A DNA stretch of 47,459 bases from the NCBI GenBank assembly GCA_030005635.1, contig JARUHP010000028.1, positions 1-47,459 on the forward strand. Reading direction: 5' to 3'. This DNA is from Deltaproteobacteria bacterium IMCC39146 (GTDB lineage: Bacteria; Desulfobacterota; Desulfuromonadia; Desulfuromonadales; BM103). Positions 27,817 to 36,365 of this stretch are shown here, in pieces. Positions within the stretch are counted from its first letter, which is position 1. Each line of letters opens with the position of its first letter. The notes under the pieces are model-generated. The model did no database searches, had not been told where the DNA came from, and saw nothing but the letters and a program-made list of their open reading frames with translations. The position numbers were made by a program, and so were the translations under genes.

Positions 27817-29376
27817 TTAAACTGCCTTGCAAGGAATACTGGCCAGCACCGGCAGGCCCAGTTTCTCTTCGACATCCACTGTGTCCTTGATACTGGAATC
27901 GAAATACTCACGGAAAAATGCCAGACCCAATCCGCCAAACACACCGAGCAGCAAGCCAAGAAGTAGGTTTAAAGTTTTGCGTGGCTTTATTGCTACTTGG
28001 GAAAAGGTCGGCGGCTGCATGATGCTGACATTAGAAATTCGACCGGAGTCAAGATCTGCAGCTGCCTTTGCCCGTTGCAGGTTCTCCTGGTATCTCTGAT
28101 ATTCGCTGTTTGCGATATCTATTTCACGCTGGATACCCTTTAGCTTCATTTCGTGGTTTGACATCTCTAACAGAGTTGCCTTGCGCTCTTTGAGCTGTTG
28201 CCCAAGGATGTTTTGACGAGCCTTAAGTGCCTGTAGTTGGGCCAGCTCATTCGTAAGACTTAGTTGTAATGCTTGGTAGTGTGTATCAATACCTTGTGTA
28301 ACCACGGTGAGCGTTTCACTCTCCCGGTTTAATTGTTCTTCAGTCAGACGAATTTTATCTCGCAAGTTGATAAGACCCCTGTCAGTATCAGGGTAATGAG
28401 CGGCAAGATCAGCTTCCTGAGATTGAAGCTCAAAAAGTCGATCTTGTATATTATTTGGCCGACCAACAACACGACTCAGTTCTCGATTAGGAGAACGCCC
28501 CTGAAGACTATTTTTGATCGATTCAATTTTGGCACTGGAGGCACCTATCAAGCTGACGACCTGATCGTTTTCTTTCTGGAGAAGACTGAACTGCTCTAAG
28601 ATTTCTCCCTTTTGTGCCTGCATTGAAGAGATAAAATTCTGTGCTTTATAGTTTTTAAGCAGATCTTCTTTATGTTCTAAAGTCGCCCTCAAATGCTCTG
28701 CTCTTTTTTCAATAAATTGAAGTGGGGCTTGTGACTGATGCATTTCAATGTGTCGGTCACGATATCGATCAATCACGGTCTTTAGTAAGTTTCGAGCCAA
28801 CTCTGGACTCCCTGTCTGATAACTAAGAGCTATGATATGACTATCCTTTTCTACTCCGACAGACAGGTTCTTCATCACTTTATTTATGGCTATATCACTG
28901 GTTGGTATTGACTTCTTCAAGCCAAGCTTCACCAACAAACTTTTTATTGAATTAGTCGATTGAGAATTAGAATCACTTGTCGATTCAATTTCAGGCGTGT
29001 TCAAAATTGTATTTGGCCCCATGCTTTCTACGACCTGTTCGGCGAGGACTCGACTCTTAAGAGCTGCAACCTCCGACTTAAGTTCACTTTCTCGATCAGG
29101 CCTTACTGCTGCAGTTGGACCAACGACAGAGGGGTCAAGAGTCATATTTTCACGTCCCAACTGAATGAAAAGCTTGGCATCTGACTGATAAACCTCAGAA
29201 GATATAAAGGTAAGGACGGAAACGGATATAAACGTTGAAATAAAAAATCCGAGAACATAGAACTTTTGTCGGAATAGAATGCTCAAAATAGTACGAAGAG
29301 AACTAGAGCCCTCATCAAAAGTAGATACTTGTTGATTAAATTCTGCATTTGCGGGCAAGTTGTTATTATTTTTCAT
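27817..29376 (-). CDS. Wzz/GumC-like polysaccharide co-polymerase
   Basis: This 519-residue chain-length determinant has an N-terminal membrane segment (FYVLGFFISTFISVSVLTFI) after a short cytoplasmic part. Its large periplasmic domain is rich in coiled coil (roughly residues 190-430), and the C-terminal membrane segment has the proline-rich signature KPRKTLNLLLGLLLGVFGG. It ends with FFREYFDSSIKDTVDVEEKL and GLPVLASIPCKAV, the usual junction region to a BY-kinase. No kinase domain is fused; the separate protein at 25541-26278 would be its partner. The ATG at 29376 follows TAGGGGTG; an upstream GTG at 29385 is less likely. Confidence 0.9.
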   Translation of the reverse strand: MKNNNNLPANAEFNQQVSTFDEGSSSLRTILSILFRQKFYVLGFFISTFISVSVLTFISSEVYQSDAKLFIQLGRENMTLDPSVVGPTAAVRPDRESELKSEVAALKSRVLAEQVVESMGPNTILNTPEIESTSDSNSQSTNSIKSLLVKLGLKKSIPTSDIAINKVMKNLSVGVEKDSHIIALSYQTGSPELARNLLKTVIDRYRDRHIEMHQSQAPLQFIEKRAEHLRATLEHKEDLLKNYKAQNFISSMQAQKGEILEQFSLLQKENDQVVSLIGASSAKIESIKNSLQGRSPNRELSRVVGRPNNIQDRLFELQSQEADLAAHYPDTDRGLINLRDKIRLTEEQLNRESETLTVVTQGIDTHYQALQLSLTNELAQLQALKARQNILGQQLKERKATLLEMSNHEMKLKGIQREIDIANSEYQRYQENLQRAKAAADLDSGRISNVSIMQPPTFSQVAIKPRKTLNLLLGLLLGVFGGLGLAFFREYFDSSIKDTVDVEEKLGLPVLASIPCKAV

Positions 29377-29564
29377 TGTCCACACCCCTAGAAATAATCC
29401 TTACTAACTGTTGCTGATTAGTGAATATGACCAATTTTTATCGTCAAAATTCCCTTGAGTACTTAGGCGCTAAAAGTCTAATTCGTTAATTCAAATCACT
29501 GCTCAGCTTGCCTATGTGCTTTCTATGAAAATGAGCCAAAAACCAAAAGCCGATAGGTTTCTCA

Positions 29565-30143
29565 TCAGAAAAAACTTTCAGGAACAACCATTACGTCTTC
29601 TGGCATAAGTTTTTCATGGAGAGAGACGTTCTCAAGGACCTGCTCCTTGCCATTAGCTGTGCGAATAATCTTCACCTTCCCCTGTGATGCGAGTTCAGTG
29701 AATCCTCCAGCCATGGCTATCGCCTTAAGTACAGTTGTACCAGCATCAAGGTTGTAGGCGTCAGGCCGTTTAACCTGCCCTGTCAAGTAAACCAATGGCT
29801 TTGATAATGAAACGACAATGACAGTAATCTCTGGAGATTTGAGTTTTGTTGAAAAAAGTTGAGTAAGGTGATTATCCAGCCCTTCAGGCGTCAAGCCAGC
29901 AGCTGTAACCTCATCAACCATCTGTAAAGTTATTTTTCCATCAGGTCGTATAGTTTGCTGATAATCCAACTCAGGCGTAAATCTGAATTTCACGTCAATG
30001 ACATCACCTGGAGAAAGCACAACTTCAGGGGGTGAAAAGGCAATTTCATTTTGAATACTTGCAGCATGTGGGGAGACCTTAGAGGGAGGAGCGCAAGCCG
30101 ATATGGACAAGACAACAATGATAGCGAGCAACCTGAAAATCAT
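29565..30143 (-). CDS. Wza-like polysaccharide export lipoprotein (SLBB)
   Basis: This 192-residue outer-membrane export protein has an N-terminal signal with lipobox LSISAC (Cys at about residue 17). PEVVLSPGDVIDVKFRFTPE followed by LDYQQTIRPDGKITLQMVDE is the poly_export domain, and VYLTGQVKRPDAYNLDAGTT begins an SLBB domain. It would form the outer-membrane channel for the polysaccharide together with the Wzz-like protein. It appears to be the first gene of the cluster, with GGAGG 8 nt before the ATG. A truncated second copy lies at 36366-36638, including part of the upstream region. Confidence 0.9.
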   Translation of the reverse strand: MIFRLLAIIVVLSISACAPPSKVSPHAASIQNEIAFSPPEVVLSPGDVIDVKFRFTPELDYQQTIRPDGKITLQMVDEVTAAGLTPEGLDNHLTQLFSTKLKSPEITVIVVSLSKPLVYLTGQVKRPDAYNLDAGTTVLKAIAMAGGFTELASQGKVKIIRTANGKEQVLENVSLHEKLMPEDVMVVPESFF

Positions 30144-30410
30144 AGTCCAAGCCTCCTTTTTTACTTAACACCAGAACCCGCATTAATGAAACAAAGTGAG
30201 TATAAATGACTGACTTATAAACATTTTTAACTCGGATATATAAGAATTCAAGAGACCTAAACTTAATATTATTTTTTGTAATCATTAGTGGTAGAGCTGC
30301 GTCATACTTGAGTTATATTTGTCTTCAAAACTGTCATACTTTTGATTTAGGTTCCGTCCTTTTATCTAAACTTCAGGCAATAGTAAGGATGGTCATCGTA
30401 CGGAAACAGC
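30144..30410 (-). promoter_or_regulatory. Upstream region of the cluster, duplicated at 36645-36890
   Basis: This leader region should contain the cluster promoter. It shares many blocks with the sequence upstream of the truncated wza copy, for example ACAAAAAATAATA, TTGAATTCTTAT and TATAAGT, in the same order and at similar spacing, plus AGTAAGGAYGGTC at the far end. Conservation between duplicated copies suggests a common ancestor and perhaps regulatory sites, but no clear -35/-10 pair or sigma-54 site could be assigned by eye. Confidence 0.45.
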
Positions 30411-30910
30411 TATTCAGGCAGCACCTCATTAGCACCAGCAGCAAGAGACCTCACATCATCACAAACTAATTCATGCGTCCGTAGTATCTCACTGGCTATA
30501 AATCAGTGCAGTTTCAATACTCAAACCCTCACCAGTCCGCTTCCCGTTGTCATTTTGAACCTCAAAGGGAAACTCCCGTTAGCCTGGCGTATGCACATAA
30601 GAAACGGTCACAACAAGCAACAACGTCGGCCATGTTGATCTTGGCCTTCCGGCCGTCGCAATGGAAGCAATAGCTCGATGGTTACATTCTCCGCTTCATG
30701 ATCACAAACCAAAGGGCTATAGAGAGAAAGTAGCTTCTGCCGAAGCCTGAATATCTCAATATTATGATAGATGAGACTCCTTATGGGGCGGGCGCAGCAG
30801 AAGAGTTCAGCCCTGAAACAATTGATGATGGCAGGAGCTAAAACGGGCATCACCTTGCATTGAAAAGGGGAGAGGCGACTGGGGGGGGGGGTAGCCTGCG
30901 CAAAAGGGGG

Positions 30911-30944
30911 CTGTTTTAGCTGTTTTAGCTGTTTTAGCTGTTTT
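30911..30944. repeat. 9-bp tandem repeat, about 3.8 copies
   Basis: CTGTTTTAG is repeated three times exactly, followed by CTGTTTT. It lies 20 bases to the right of the 11-base G tract. The unit is a multiple of three, but no supported gene covers it. Confidence 0.9.
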
Positions 30945-31064
30945 GAAGTGTGCGAGGTTGCCTTGTCGCGTTTTGGTTTTGGCTGAAGGAGGATGTTGCG
31001 CAAAAAGAAAACGCCAAGGTCGTTAGAGTTTTAATTTATCACCTAAAGACTTGGCAAGGCTTGC

Positions 31065-31094
31065 GGTGGGCTCAGGCTCATCCCTGAACCCACC
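31065..31094. other. Stem-loop (possible weak terminator)
   Basis: GGTGGG-CTCAGG pairs with CCTGA-A-CCCACC around a short loop, giving a strong 12-bp stem. No U tract follows on either strand, so a terminator role is only possible. It lies 220 nt downstream of the small secreted protein gene on the minus strand. Confidence 0.4.
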
Positions 31095-31312
31095 ATTATC
31101 CCGGTCGGAGTCTACTCGTATCAGTCTGTGGATGAGAACGCGCCATTGGTGTACGAATCCAAACACATATATATATCCTCACCATGGCTGCTTTGCCACA
31201 TCTCGGTATCGGCTCTGACATTTGTTTTCACACCGTAAGTGCGGAGCCAAGCATTCGCTTGGTCGAGAGGAGCGCAAATCTCACCAAGCCAACATTCTTG
31301 AAGAGGAGGGCA

Positions 31313-31551
31313 CTAAAGAGGAGGAGGAGGACAGTTAAGTACCTGAATATTCAGCGTGGCAGCAGCAGTCGCTTTAAACAAGGTTATCGATTTATCCCCT
31401 CGGACGGGTGTTTTCATAATTGCAATAGCCTCAACAGGAAGGTACGACACACCTCCGACTTCGATCGACTGTCCCGCTATCGCGGTTGAGATTCCCACAA
31501 AAGAAAACCCTAACAGGGTGGCCATTGCCACGATAAATATTTTTTTTCATA
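31313..31551 (-). pseudogene. Small secreted protein, frame broken in an A8 tract
   Basis: The natural start is an ATG at 31551-31549 with AGGAAAGGA about 9 nt upstream. It is followed by eight A residues; as written, the frame goes MKKNIYRGNG and is out of phase with the signal peptide. With seven A residues it reads MKKIFIVAMATLLGFSFVGI and continues STAIAGQSIEVGGVSYLPVE to the stop at 31313, a well-formed Sec signal peptide plus a mature part of about 54 residues ending in NIQVLNCPPPPL. The function is not recognised. It lies downstream of the riboswitch-terminator at 31795-31920. The break may be a sequencing error, transcriptional slippage site, phase-variable tract or true mutation. Confidence 0.6.
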
Positions 31552-31794
31552 ACATTTTCCTTTCCTGAATCAGGTTTTTGATTAAATGAACAAATAGTTT
31601 TTTTCTAGGATGAAGTAACTTCACGAATTGCCCGATGAGATACAGGATAAAACTAAAGAATAGGCACCACCTCCCTTTCTTTGTGATATTGCACTAAGGA
31701 ACGACCAACTCATTTGCCACCAACAGTCTAGAGACTTCTATGGTTCAATACTGCCTGCGATATACTTTCCTTCTGCACATGACAGGTGGTCAGC

Positions 31795-31845
31795 AAAAAA
31801 AAAGGCCGAACCACCCTTGGATTTACATCCTTCGGCAGTCCGGCC
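31795..31845 (-). terminator. Intrinsic terminator overlapping the riboswitch 3' side
   Basis: On the minus strand GGCCGGAC (31845-31838) pairs with GTTCGGCC (31811-31804), with one G-U pair, and is directly followed by nine T (31803-31795). The 5' arm is part of the aptamer's GGCCGGACTGCCGAA segment, so terminator and aptamer exclude each other. Confidence 0.75.
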
Positions 31846-31920
31846 ATCTTTATAAAAGACAAAGACCCGAAACTTTCCGCCCCCACCTCGCGGTGAGTTT
31901 GGCTAGAGCAAAGAACTTTT
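31825..31920 (-). ncRNA. GEMM-I class cyclic-dinucleotide riboswitch
   Basis: The minus-strand RNA shows the GEMM-I core: CCAAAC, a stem TCACC/GGTGG capped by a GCGA (GNRA) tetraloop, then GGGGCGGAAAG, matching the GGGRCGnAAAG junction of the family. After a second helix it closes with GGCCGGACTGCCGAA. P1 can form between TTCTTTG (about 31916-31909) and CGAAGGA (about 31833-31827). The closing segment resembles GEMM examples from Geobacter relatives. Ligand choice (c-di-GMP or 3',3'-cGAMP) cannot be settled by eye. The 3' end overlaps an intrinsic terminator, and the regulated unit is the small secreted protein gene about 240 nt downstream. Because the aptamer uses the terminator's 5' arm, ligand binding would be expected to turn expression on. 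Confidence 0.8.
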
Positions 31921-31934
31921 ACTTAGTGATGTTA

Positions 31935-31962
31935 ACATTAACCAACAGTCCAACCTTGTCAA
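31935..31962 (-). promoter_or_regulatory. Sigma-70 type promoter for the riboswitch transcript
   Basis: On the minus strand TTGACA (31962-31957) is a perfect -35 and TAATGT (31940-31935) a fair -10, separated by 16 nt. Transcription would start around 31928, just ahead of the aptamer P1 helix. Confidence 0.6.
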
Positions 31963-32376
31963 CCTGCCCTAATTAATCGCTACAATCTTGTAATTATTAC
32001 CTTGGCTGTATCGGAAGATTTTCAAGAGAGGCTCCGTCCTGTTTATGCTCCCACATCGTTTAGGGGTGCACGGATTGGCAGAAGTGCCGGGTTCTCAAGA
32101 GCCCTGGCCTACGGGAAAGGCCACCAAGGGATGACCCCTTGTGGCTACTTACGGATTAACGAGCATCCTAAATGTCTCTATTGGGGTGACCTTTTCAGTG
32201 TTCGATAAATGGTGGCAAAAAACCACAGCTTACGAGGTGGGAATTGCGCGTGAATTACTTATGCAAACTTACCTGTTTGGGTATGAAGTCGACGTCGAAT
32301 ATTAAGCAAATCCGTTTCTGAATGCAGACTTCTTGGCGGAAGATTAAGTCATTTCCAGCTCATGGTTTCTGGTTGC
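31963..32376 (+). other. Unassigned stretch with a coding-like remnant
   Basis: No intact gene is seen. In one plus-strand frame, positions about 32139-32305 read LVATYGLTSILNVSIGVTFS then VFDKWWQKTTAYEVGIAREL and LMQTYLFGYEVDVEY before a TAA at 32303-32305. Composition is protein-like and the frame has a stop just upstream, so it is probably the 3' end of a broken gene. I do not recognise the family. Confidence 0.3.
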
Positions 32377-32440
32377 CGATGGTTGGCCAAATTTGGATTC
32401 CGGTTGACAAATATTTTACAGATGAAAAATCAGACAAATT

Positions 32441-32610
32441 ACTAGCAGCCTGTCGGTCAATCAGGGCTGAAGCGAAAGTTTGGTCGTTTGAAATCAGATT
32501 TTGACTCATTTGAGAGTAATAGCCGTAGCCATTGGTCGAAAAGGAGCTGAAATATGAGCCAAACAAACGAATTTGCAGCAAGCTCATTGATTGTCCGGCA
32601 GGCTGCTAGT
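32441..32610. mobile_element. MITE-like element with 23-bp terminal inverted repeats
   Basis: A 170-bp element is bounded by ACTAGCAGCCTGTCGGTCAA at 32441 and its inverted counterpart ending 32610; the two 23-bp ends differ at two positions. There is no coding capacity. It sits at a CTAG that includes the TAG stop codon of the EEP gene. In the second copy of the duplication a different element occupies the same site. Confidence 0.65.
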
Positions 32611-33615
32611 TATCCATACCAGGCCTCTCGCTTTTGAGTATCAACTCAGCAATAACCGGGAAATGATCCGAACCTCCAGAATCGAGCAGCGTCGAGGCTT
32701 TTTGGGTAATAAAGTGCTTACTATGGAATATGTGATCAATGCGAACGAGAGGAGGAAGGGGAAATTTTCTCAAAAGCTTGCCATCAGAGGTCGGATAAGT
32801 AAAGCCAAAGCCCCAACCTACTTGCCAATGTGCATTCTTCAGCATTGGGCCAAACAACCGATAGGTTTGCGACTGGTCGGTCGTATTGAAATCTCCACCT
32901 AAAATCAGTGGATTGCTATCTCCATAAATATCATCTGTAATCAAAGTAATCATTTGTTTGTGTCTTCGCTGCCATCCTCCACGATAGGCGTGTACGTTAA
33001 GAACGGTTATTGGTCCATTAGGTGTCGAGACAATCGCCTTTTGCGCCCTCCCCTTTTCATGTCCAGCATCCACCCGCTTCAGGGGAAAAAGACTGATCAT
33101 GGCCTGAAGCTTTCGTTCTTCAAAGGTCACATAGGTCTCATTGGGGTATAAATCGTCGAGTTCTGTGATCAATGTTCTTAACTTGTCTATATGTATTTCC
33201 TGCAGAAGAATCAAATCCGGTTTTTGATTACGAATTACCTCAGCAATTCCAGGGATATTTAAATTCTCTCGCCACACATTGTAGCTCATAACCTTTAGCT
33301 GAAATCCACCATTAGACCTCTCATGTCCTGGCAGGAAAAGAGGGGCATAAGTTATGAGCATAAAGAGAGTCGGCGTTACTAAGAGCAAAATCAAGTGGTA
33401 ACGATTTGTCAGTAAAGAAATACTTATCACTGCCAAGAGCCCCATAAGTAGCCAGGGCATCAGGTAGTTGCACAATCGTACCGGGAACAACTGATCTCCA
33501 AACCACCAGCGCAGCCCACCAACAAGAATCAAGCCTAGGCCAAAAGCCCATACGCCAACCCAAAAGCAAAGGCAAATGCTGCGAATATATTTTTAGTGAT
33601 TTGAGGATCATGCAT
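32606..33615 (-). pseudogene. Membrane-anchored endonuclease/exonuclease/phosphatase family protein, N-terminal frameshift (copy 1)
   Basis: The C-terminal 308 residues are in one frame and show the EEP fold: LKVMSYNVWRENLNIPGIAE, LILLQEIHIDKL, LILGGDFNTTDQSQTYRLFG, LVRIDHIFHSKHF and GGSDHFPVIAEL. These are the metal- and phosphate-binding residues of the DNase I-like family. Comparison with copy 2 (41334-42344) shows that the N-terminal part, starting at an ATG at 33615, has lost one base near 33570, so the first membrane helix is out of frame. Translation might restart within the second helix region (MILVGGLRWW), but the intact membrane anchor is lost. Substrate unknown. Confidence 0.7.
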
Positions 33616-34052
33616 AATAAGATATATCCACAGCATCTATTTGTGAAACGACATCCGAATAGACTATCTCCCGACAAGTAAAAAGAATAAGGCGCTGCCT
33701 ATCCTTGTCAACATGCGATCTTCAGAAACCACAAAACATTCCTGACGGAAACTCTCAAAAACAACATCCAATCCGAATCTCTTGAAACAATTCGACAGCA
33801 AGGAGATCTATATTTAAAAGAGCATACCCACGCCGTATAGATATTACTGAAAGTTGTACTATCCGTCTGATAAGTTGCTCCAGTTTAATTTGCCTGGATC
33901 AGCGATGGGGCGATTGGTAATTCTTACAGACTCTGACAAATAATAAATGGCCACCCGTTTCCAGGTGGCCATGATTATGTGCATTAAATTGCTTTTTGAA
34001 TATGTCGTAATGAGACAGCTATTGCTCATCAAAAGTCGTAAGTTTTAGAATG
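33616..34052. other. Intergenic region of duplication copy 1 containing a terminator
   Basis: No gene is visible. The part up to 33975 belongs to the duplicated segment, with about 100 bases absent from copy 2. The terminator-like hairpin at 33947-33972 lies inside. Confidence 0.5.
33947..33972 (-). terminator. Terminator hairpin (copy 1)
   Basis: ATGGCCACC pairs with GGTGGCCAT around an 8-base loop; on the minus strand a T-rich stretch (TTATTATTTG) follows. The same hairpin with a better T run ends the kinase gene at 42535-42556. Confidence 0.6.
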
Positions 34053-34364
34053 CTACCCCCATTTCGACGATCTAGGAAAACGAGTGAGGCTGTGAGCATC
34101 AACTTTAAATTGATAGCCATCTCCGCTGAATAGGGCCGCCAGTATCCCGCTAAAAGCCGTTTCGTAGCGGTACGCGAATACAGCGGTAAGGTTGGAATGA
34201 GGTGTTTCAGCTCTTAGCTGTAATGTCGCGGAAAGAGACGCCGCTTTATCGTATAGCTGCCGGTAACTTAAGCGTGTTCCTCTGATCTCAAGTGCGGAGA
34301 GTTCTGGGAAAAAGTTACATGACCTCAAAAACCCCGAACTCAAGTTTCGAACCTGCTTATTCAT
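34053..34364 (-). pseudogene. Truncated AMP-binding (adenylation) enzyme, N-terminal fragment
   Basis: The gene has a proper start (ATG at 34364, GGAG 7 nt upstream) and opens like an adenylate-forming enzyme: FPELSALEIRGTRLSYRQLY then DKAASLSATLQLR and VFAYRYETAFSGILAALFSG. After DGYQ the sequence leaves the family pattern (VPLNP would be expected) and stops at 104 residues, where a normal enzyme has about 500. It is a remnant cut by rearrangement. The substrate class (amino acid or fatty acid) cannot be inferred. Confidence 0.65.
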
Positions 34365-34537
34365 CAAGCAACTCCGCCAGAAAGAAGATAATTGGAACGA
34401 ACCCTAGAGAAAAACACGGCATAGGGATTTTTTACAGCAACCCCTCTCAAAGAGTAGTGACCGCCCAACCTTCTGGCTCGCCAGGTCGAGTTGCGACTAC
34501 CGTGCTACATGTTAGTGTATGTGTCAAAACCTCCATA

Positions 34538-36328
34538 TTAAAAACTGCCCAATCGAAAATTGTCGAAGTAGGCGCGAACAAAAGCTTCTTCACTTGGCAA
34601 ATCTGTTCCCCGAGTCCGACTTTTTAATCTCAGCCTGTCGAATTCTGTGTTTGCAAATTCTGAAACGGCTGACATGTCGAGAATCAGGGTCTCGGGATCT
34701 CCACCATTTGCGGCACTCAGGGTTATTCCGATATTCCCATCTTCCATCCGTTCAATTGTAAAGTTGTATGTCTCGCCTTTATTGATGGGGGCCGCAAAGG
34801 TTTGATCTGCATCTGGAAGTGGATACTTTGTACTGCACTGTGAATCGGCACATCCTGTCGCTGAGACCCTGGCCAAAAGACCCAGTGGCTCTTCTGCCAG
34901 AATAGCCTGAAACACAAAGGTATCAGTTAAATCCTTCTTATCTAAAGCGGGAGGACGAAACGTCATTTCGAGTAGCGCACTGACTTCGGCAGGGGTTCCG
35001 CCTTGGTCTACCAAAGCTGTTAAAGAATCCAGGGTGATGTCTGCTTGAGCAATAGCGACATTGGGAATGAGGCCATCAATGGACGTATAACTTGTATCAT
35101 GATATCTATTGTCTGCACCCGAATTGTCCACAAATTCTTGTCCTGTCTCCAGGAGAAGTCTTCCGGCATCAAGCTTTAGCTGTCCGTAGGTTTTTGACCA
35201 AAGTGACCCATTCAAGTATGTGTCACTATCGAAATCATCATAGGGGCTTCCATTAACGATGATATCGTCAAAAGTTGCAGTCATATTTACACTATCGTTT
35301 GGATCGGAGTGATTTACTCTTATCCCTAGATACTTATCGATGACATTAGGAGTAGTAGCATCGATATTCGCACCTGCCGCTACTGGATCAAAGGACATTG
35401 CTTCACCATTGTTCAGTTGGAACGTAAACTGATTGGGGACAATAGTGTTCCAGTCAATTAGGAGGTTAGCAGTTGAGCCTACTGGTACGTCTCCAAGTTT
35501 AACGAAACCTTCAATACCCTGGGTAAGATTTTCAATCGTTTCAATATTATTGCAATCATCGTTCAGGCATTTGTAGACATGGAAAAATGCTTCAGCATTG
35601 CGTAAGATTATCGCAGCATTGACGTCCCCGGTCTTGTTCCCCTCGGCTTCACCAGCGGCGCTTGCATGGTATCCGCAGCTGTTAAGTCGCGTACCATACC
35701 CTTTACTACCTGTCCCAGTCCCGAATGCATCCGTAATAGTAGTGGCTACGGATATCATTCCGCAGGTCTCGTCAAGGAATCGTATGTAGTCGCCGGCGAA
35801 ACCACTGGATGAGCTCAAGTTGTATTCCAATGATCCATTAACCAGCGGCCTGCTGAATTCTCCTGTTGTGCTCCAGAAGGCGGGGTTCAGCTGTTCGTTG
35901 TCAAATGATTCCTGAAAAGCAGTGTCACACCTTATTTGCACGTCTCTTATGTCGTCAGTCACAACAATACCGTTACCATTAATCACTTCGCAAACCTGCT
36001 CTTGTAAACTCGGTTGAGAAGAAACTGTGACGTTATAAGAACTCCCTTCCTCTAAACGGCTCGAAAATCTATCGAATCCGTCCTCTGTGATTACCAGGTC
36101 GTCAGTCCCATTGTTTAGCAATACCAACCCCTGTCCGAGAACCCCGGATGTTGTGGCGCCAATGCTAAAAGTTGGCGCCGGAGCGGGCGTGGTCGTCCCC
36201 GGAGAGCTTGAGACACCCTCACCCTCACCATCACCCCCACCCCCACCACCACCGCAACCTGTCAATGCAAGAAATCCCATGGCAGACAAAAAGACTACCG
36301 CAAGGTGAAGCCAATTTGTTTTTTTCAT
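34538..36328 (-). CDS. Large surface lipoprotein with beta-sandwich domains
   Basis: This 596-residue protein has a lipoprotein signal peptide: MKKTNWLHLAVVFLSAMGFL followed by ALTGC, with Cys at about residue 25, then a Gly7 and Ser/Pro linker. Residues about 55-135 form a repeat-type domain (TTSGVLGQGLVLLNNGTDDL ... DVQIRC) common in surface lipoproteins of this group. Two later segments beginning FQESFDNEQLNPAFW and YDDFDSDTYLNGSLWSKTYG look like concanavalin-like or jelly-roll carbohydrate-binding modules. It is likely outer-membrane or exposed and may bind the secreted polysaccharide. AAGGAGGATAACC precedes the ATG. The function is not known. Confidence 0.8.
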   Translation of the reverse strand: MKKTNWLHLAVVFLSAMGFLALTGCGGGGGGGDGEGEGVSSSPGTTTPAPAPTFSIGATTSGVLGQGLVLLNNGTDDLVITEDGFDRFSSRLEEGSSYNVTVSSQPSLQEQVCEVINGNGIVVTDDIRDVQIRCDTAFQESFDNEQLNPAFWSTTGEFSRPLVNGSLEYNLSSSSGFAGDYIRFLDETCGMISVATTITDAFGTGTGSKGYGTRLNSCGYHASAAGEAEGNKTGDVNAAIILRNAEAFFHVYKCLNDDCNNIETIENLTQGIEGFVKLGDVPVGSTANLLIDWNTIVPNQFTFQLNNGEAMSFDPVAAGANIDATTPNVIDKYLGIRVNHSDPNDSVNMTATFDDIIVNGSPYDDFDSDTYLNGSLWSKTYGQLKLDAGRLLLETGQEFVDNSGADNRYHDTSYTSIDGLIPNVAIAQADITLDSLTALVDQGGTPAEVSALLEMTFRPPALDKKDLTDTFVFQAILAEEPLGLLARVSATGCADSQCSTKYPLPDADQTFAAPINKGETYNFTIERMEDGNIGITLSAANGGDPETLILDMSAVSEFANTEFDRLRLKSRTRGTDLPSEEAFVRAYFDNFRLGSF

Positions 36329-36365
36329 GGTTATCCTCCTTTACCTTCCTTAACCCTTGAGTTTT

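Larger units (their letters stand above)
30411..31312. other. Gene-poor region with G tract, short tandem repeat and hairpin
   Basis: About 900 bases without a recognisable gene. It contains an 11-base G tract (30881-30891), a 9-bp tandem repeat (30911-30944), and a hairpin at 31065-31094. The frames open across it show no family pattern. At 31109-31126 the sequence GAGTCTACTCGTATCAGTC also occurs with one change at about 42640-42657, next to the end of the kinase gene, so some of the stretch probably arose by copying and decay. Confidence 0.5.
32377..33975. repeat. Segmental duplication, copy 1 (with EEP gene and terminator)
   Basis: This segment is repeated at 41110-42560. Shared parts include the flanking block CCGGTTGACAAAYATTTTAC, the whole EEP-protein reading frame, the stretch around GCGATCTTCAG and the terminator GGCCACCCRTTTCC. 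Copy 1 has roughly 100 extra bases between the gene start and the terminator and carries a different small insertion at the gene's 3' end. Divergence is considerable, so the duplication is not recent. Confidence 0.8.

Noticed and set aside
24333-30143. Exosortase/PEP-CTERM system
   Set aside because: The AAA+, Wza, Wzz and sugar-transferase set resembles XrtA loci, but no exosortase or PEP-CTERM tail was found in the window.
30608-31003. 131-residue minus-strand open reading frame
   Set aside because: It spans the tandem repeat and G tract, has low-complexity LKQ repeats and no recognisable motif or ribosome-binding site.
31184-31489. 101-residue plus-strand open reading frame
   Set aside because: It runs antisense across the small secreted protein and its composition is not protein-like.
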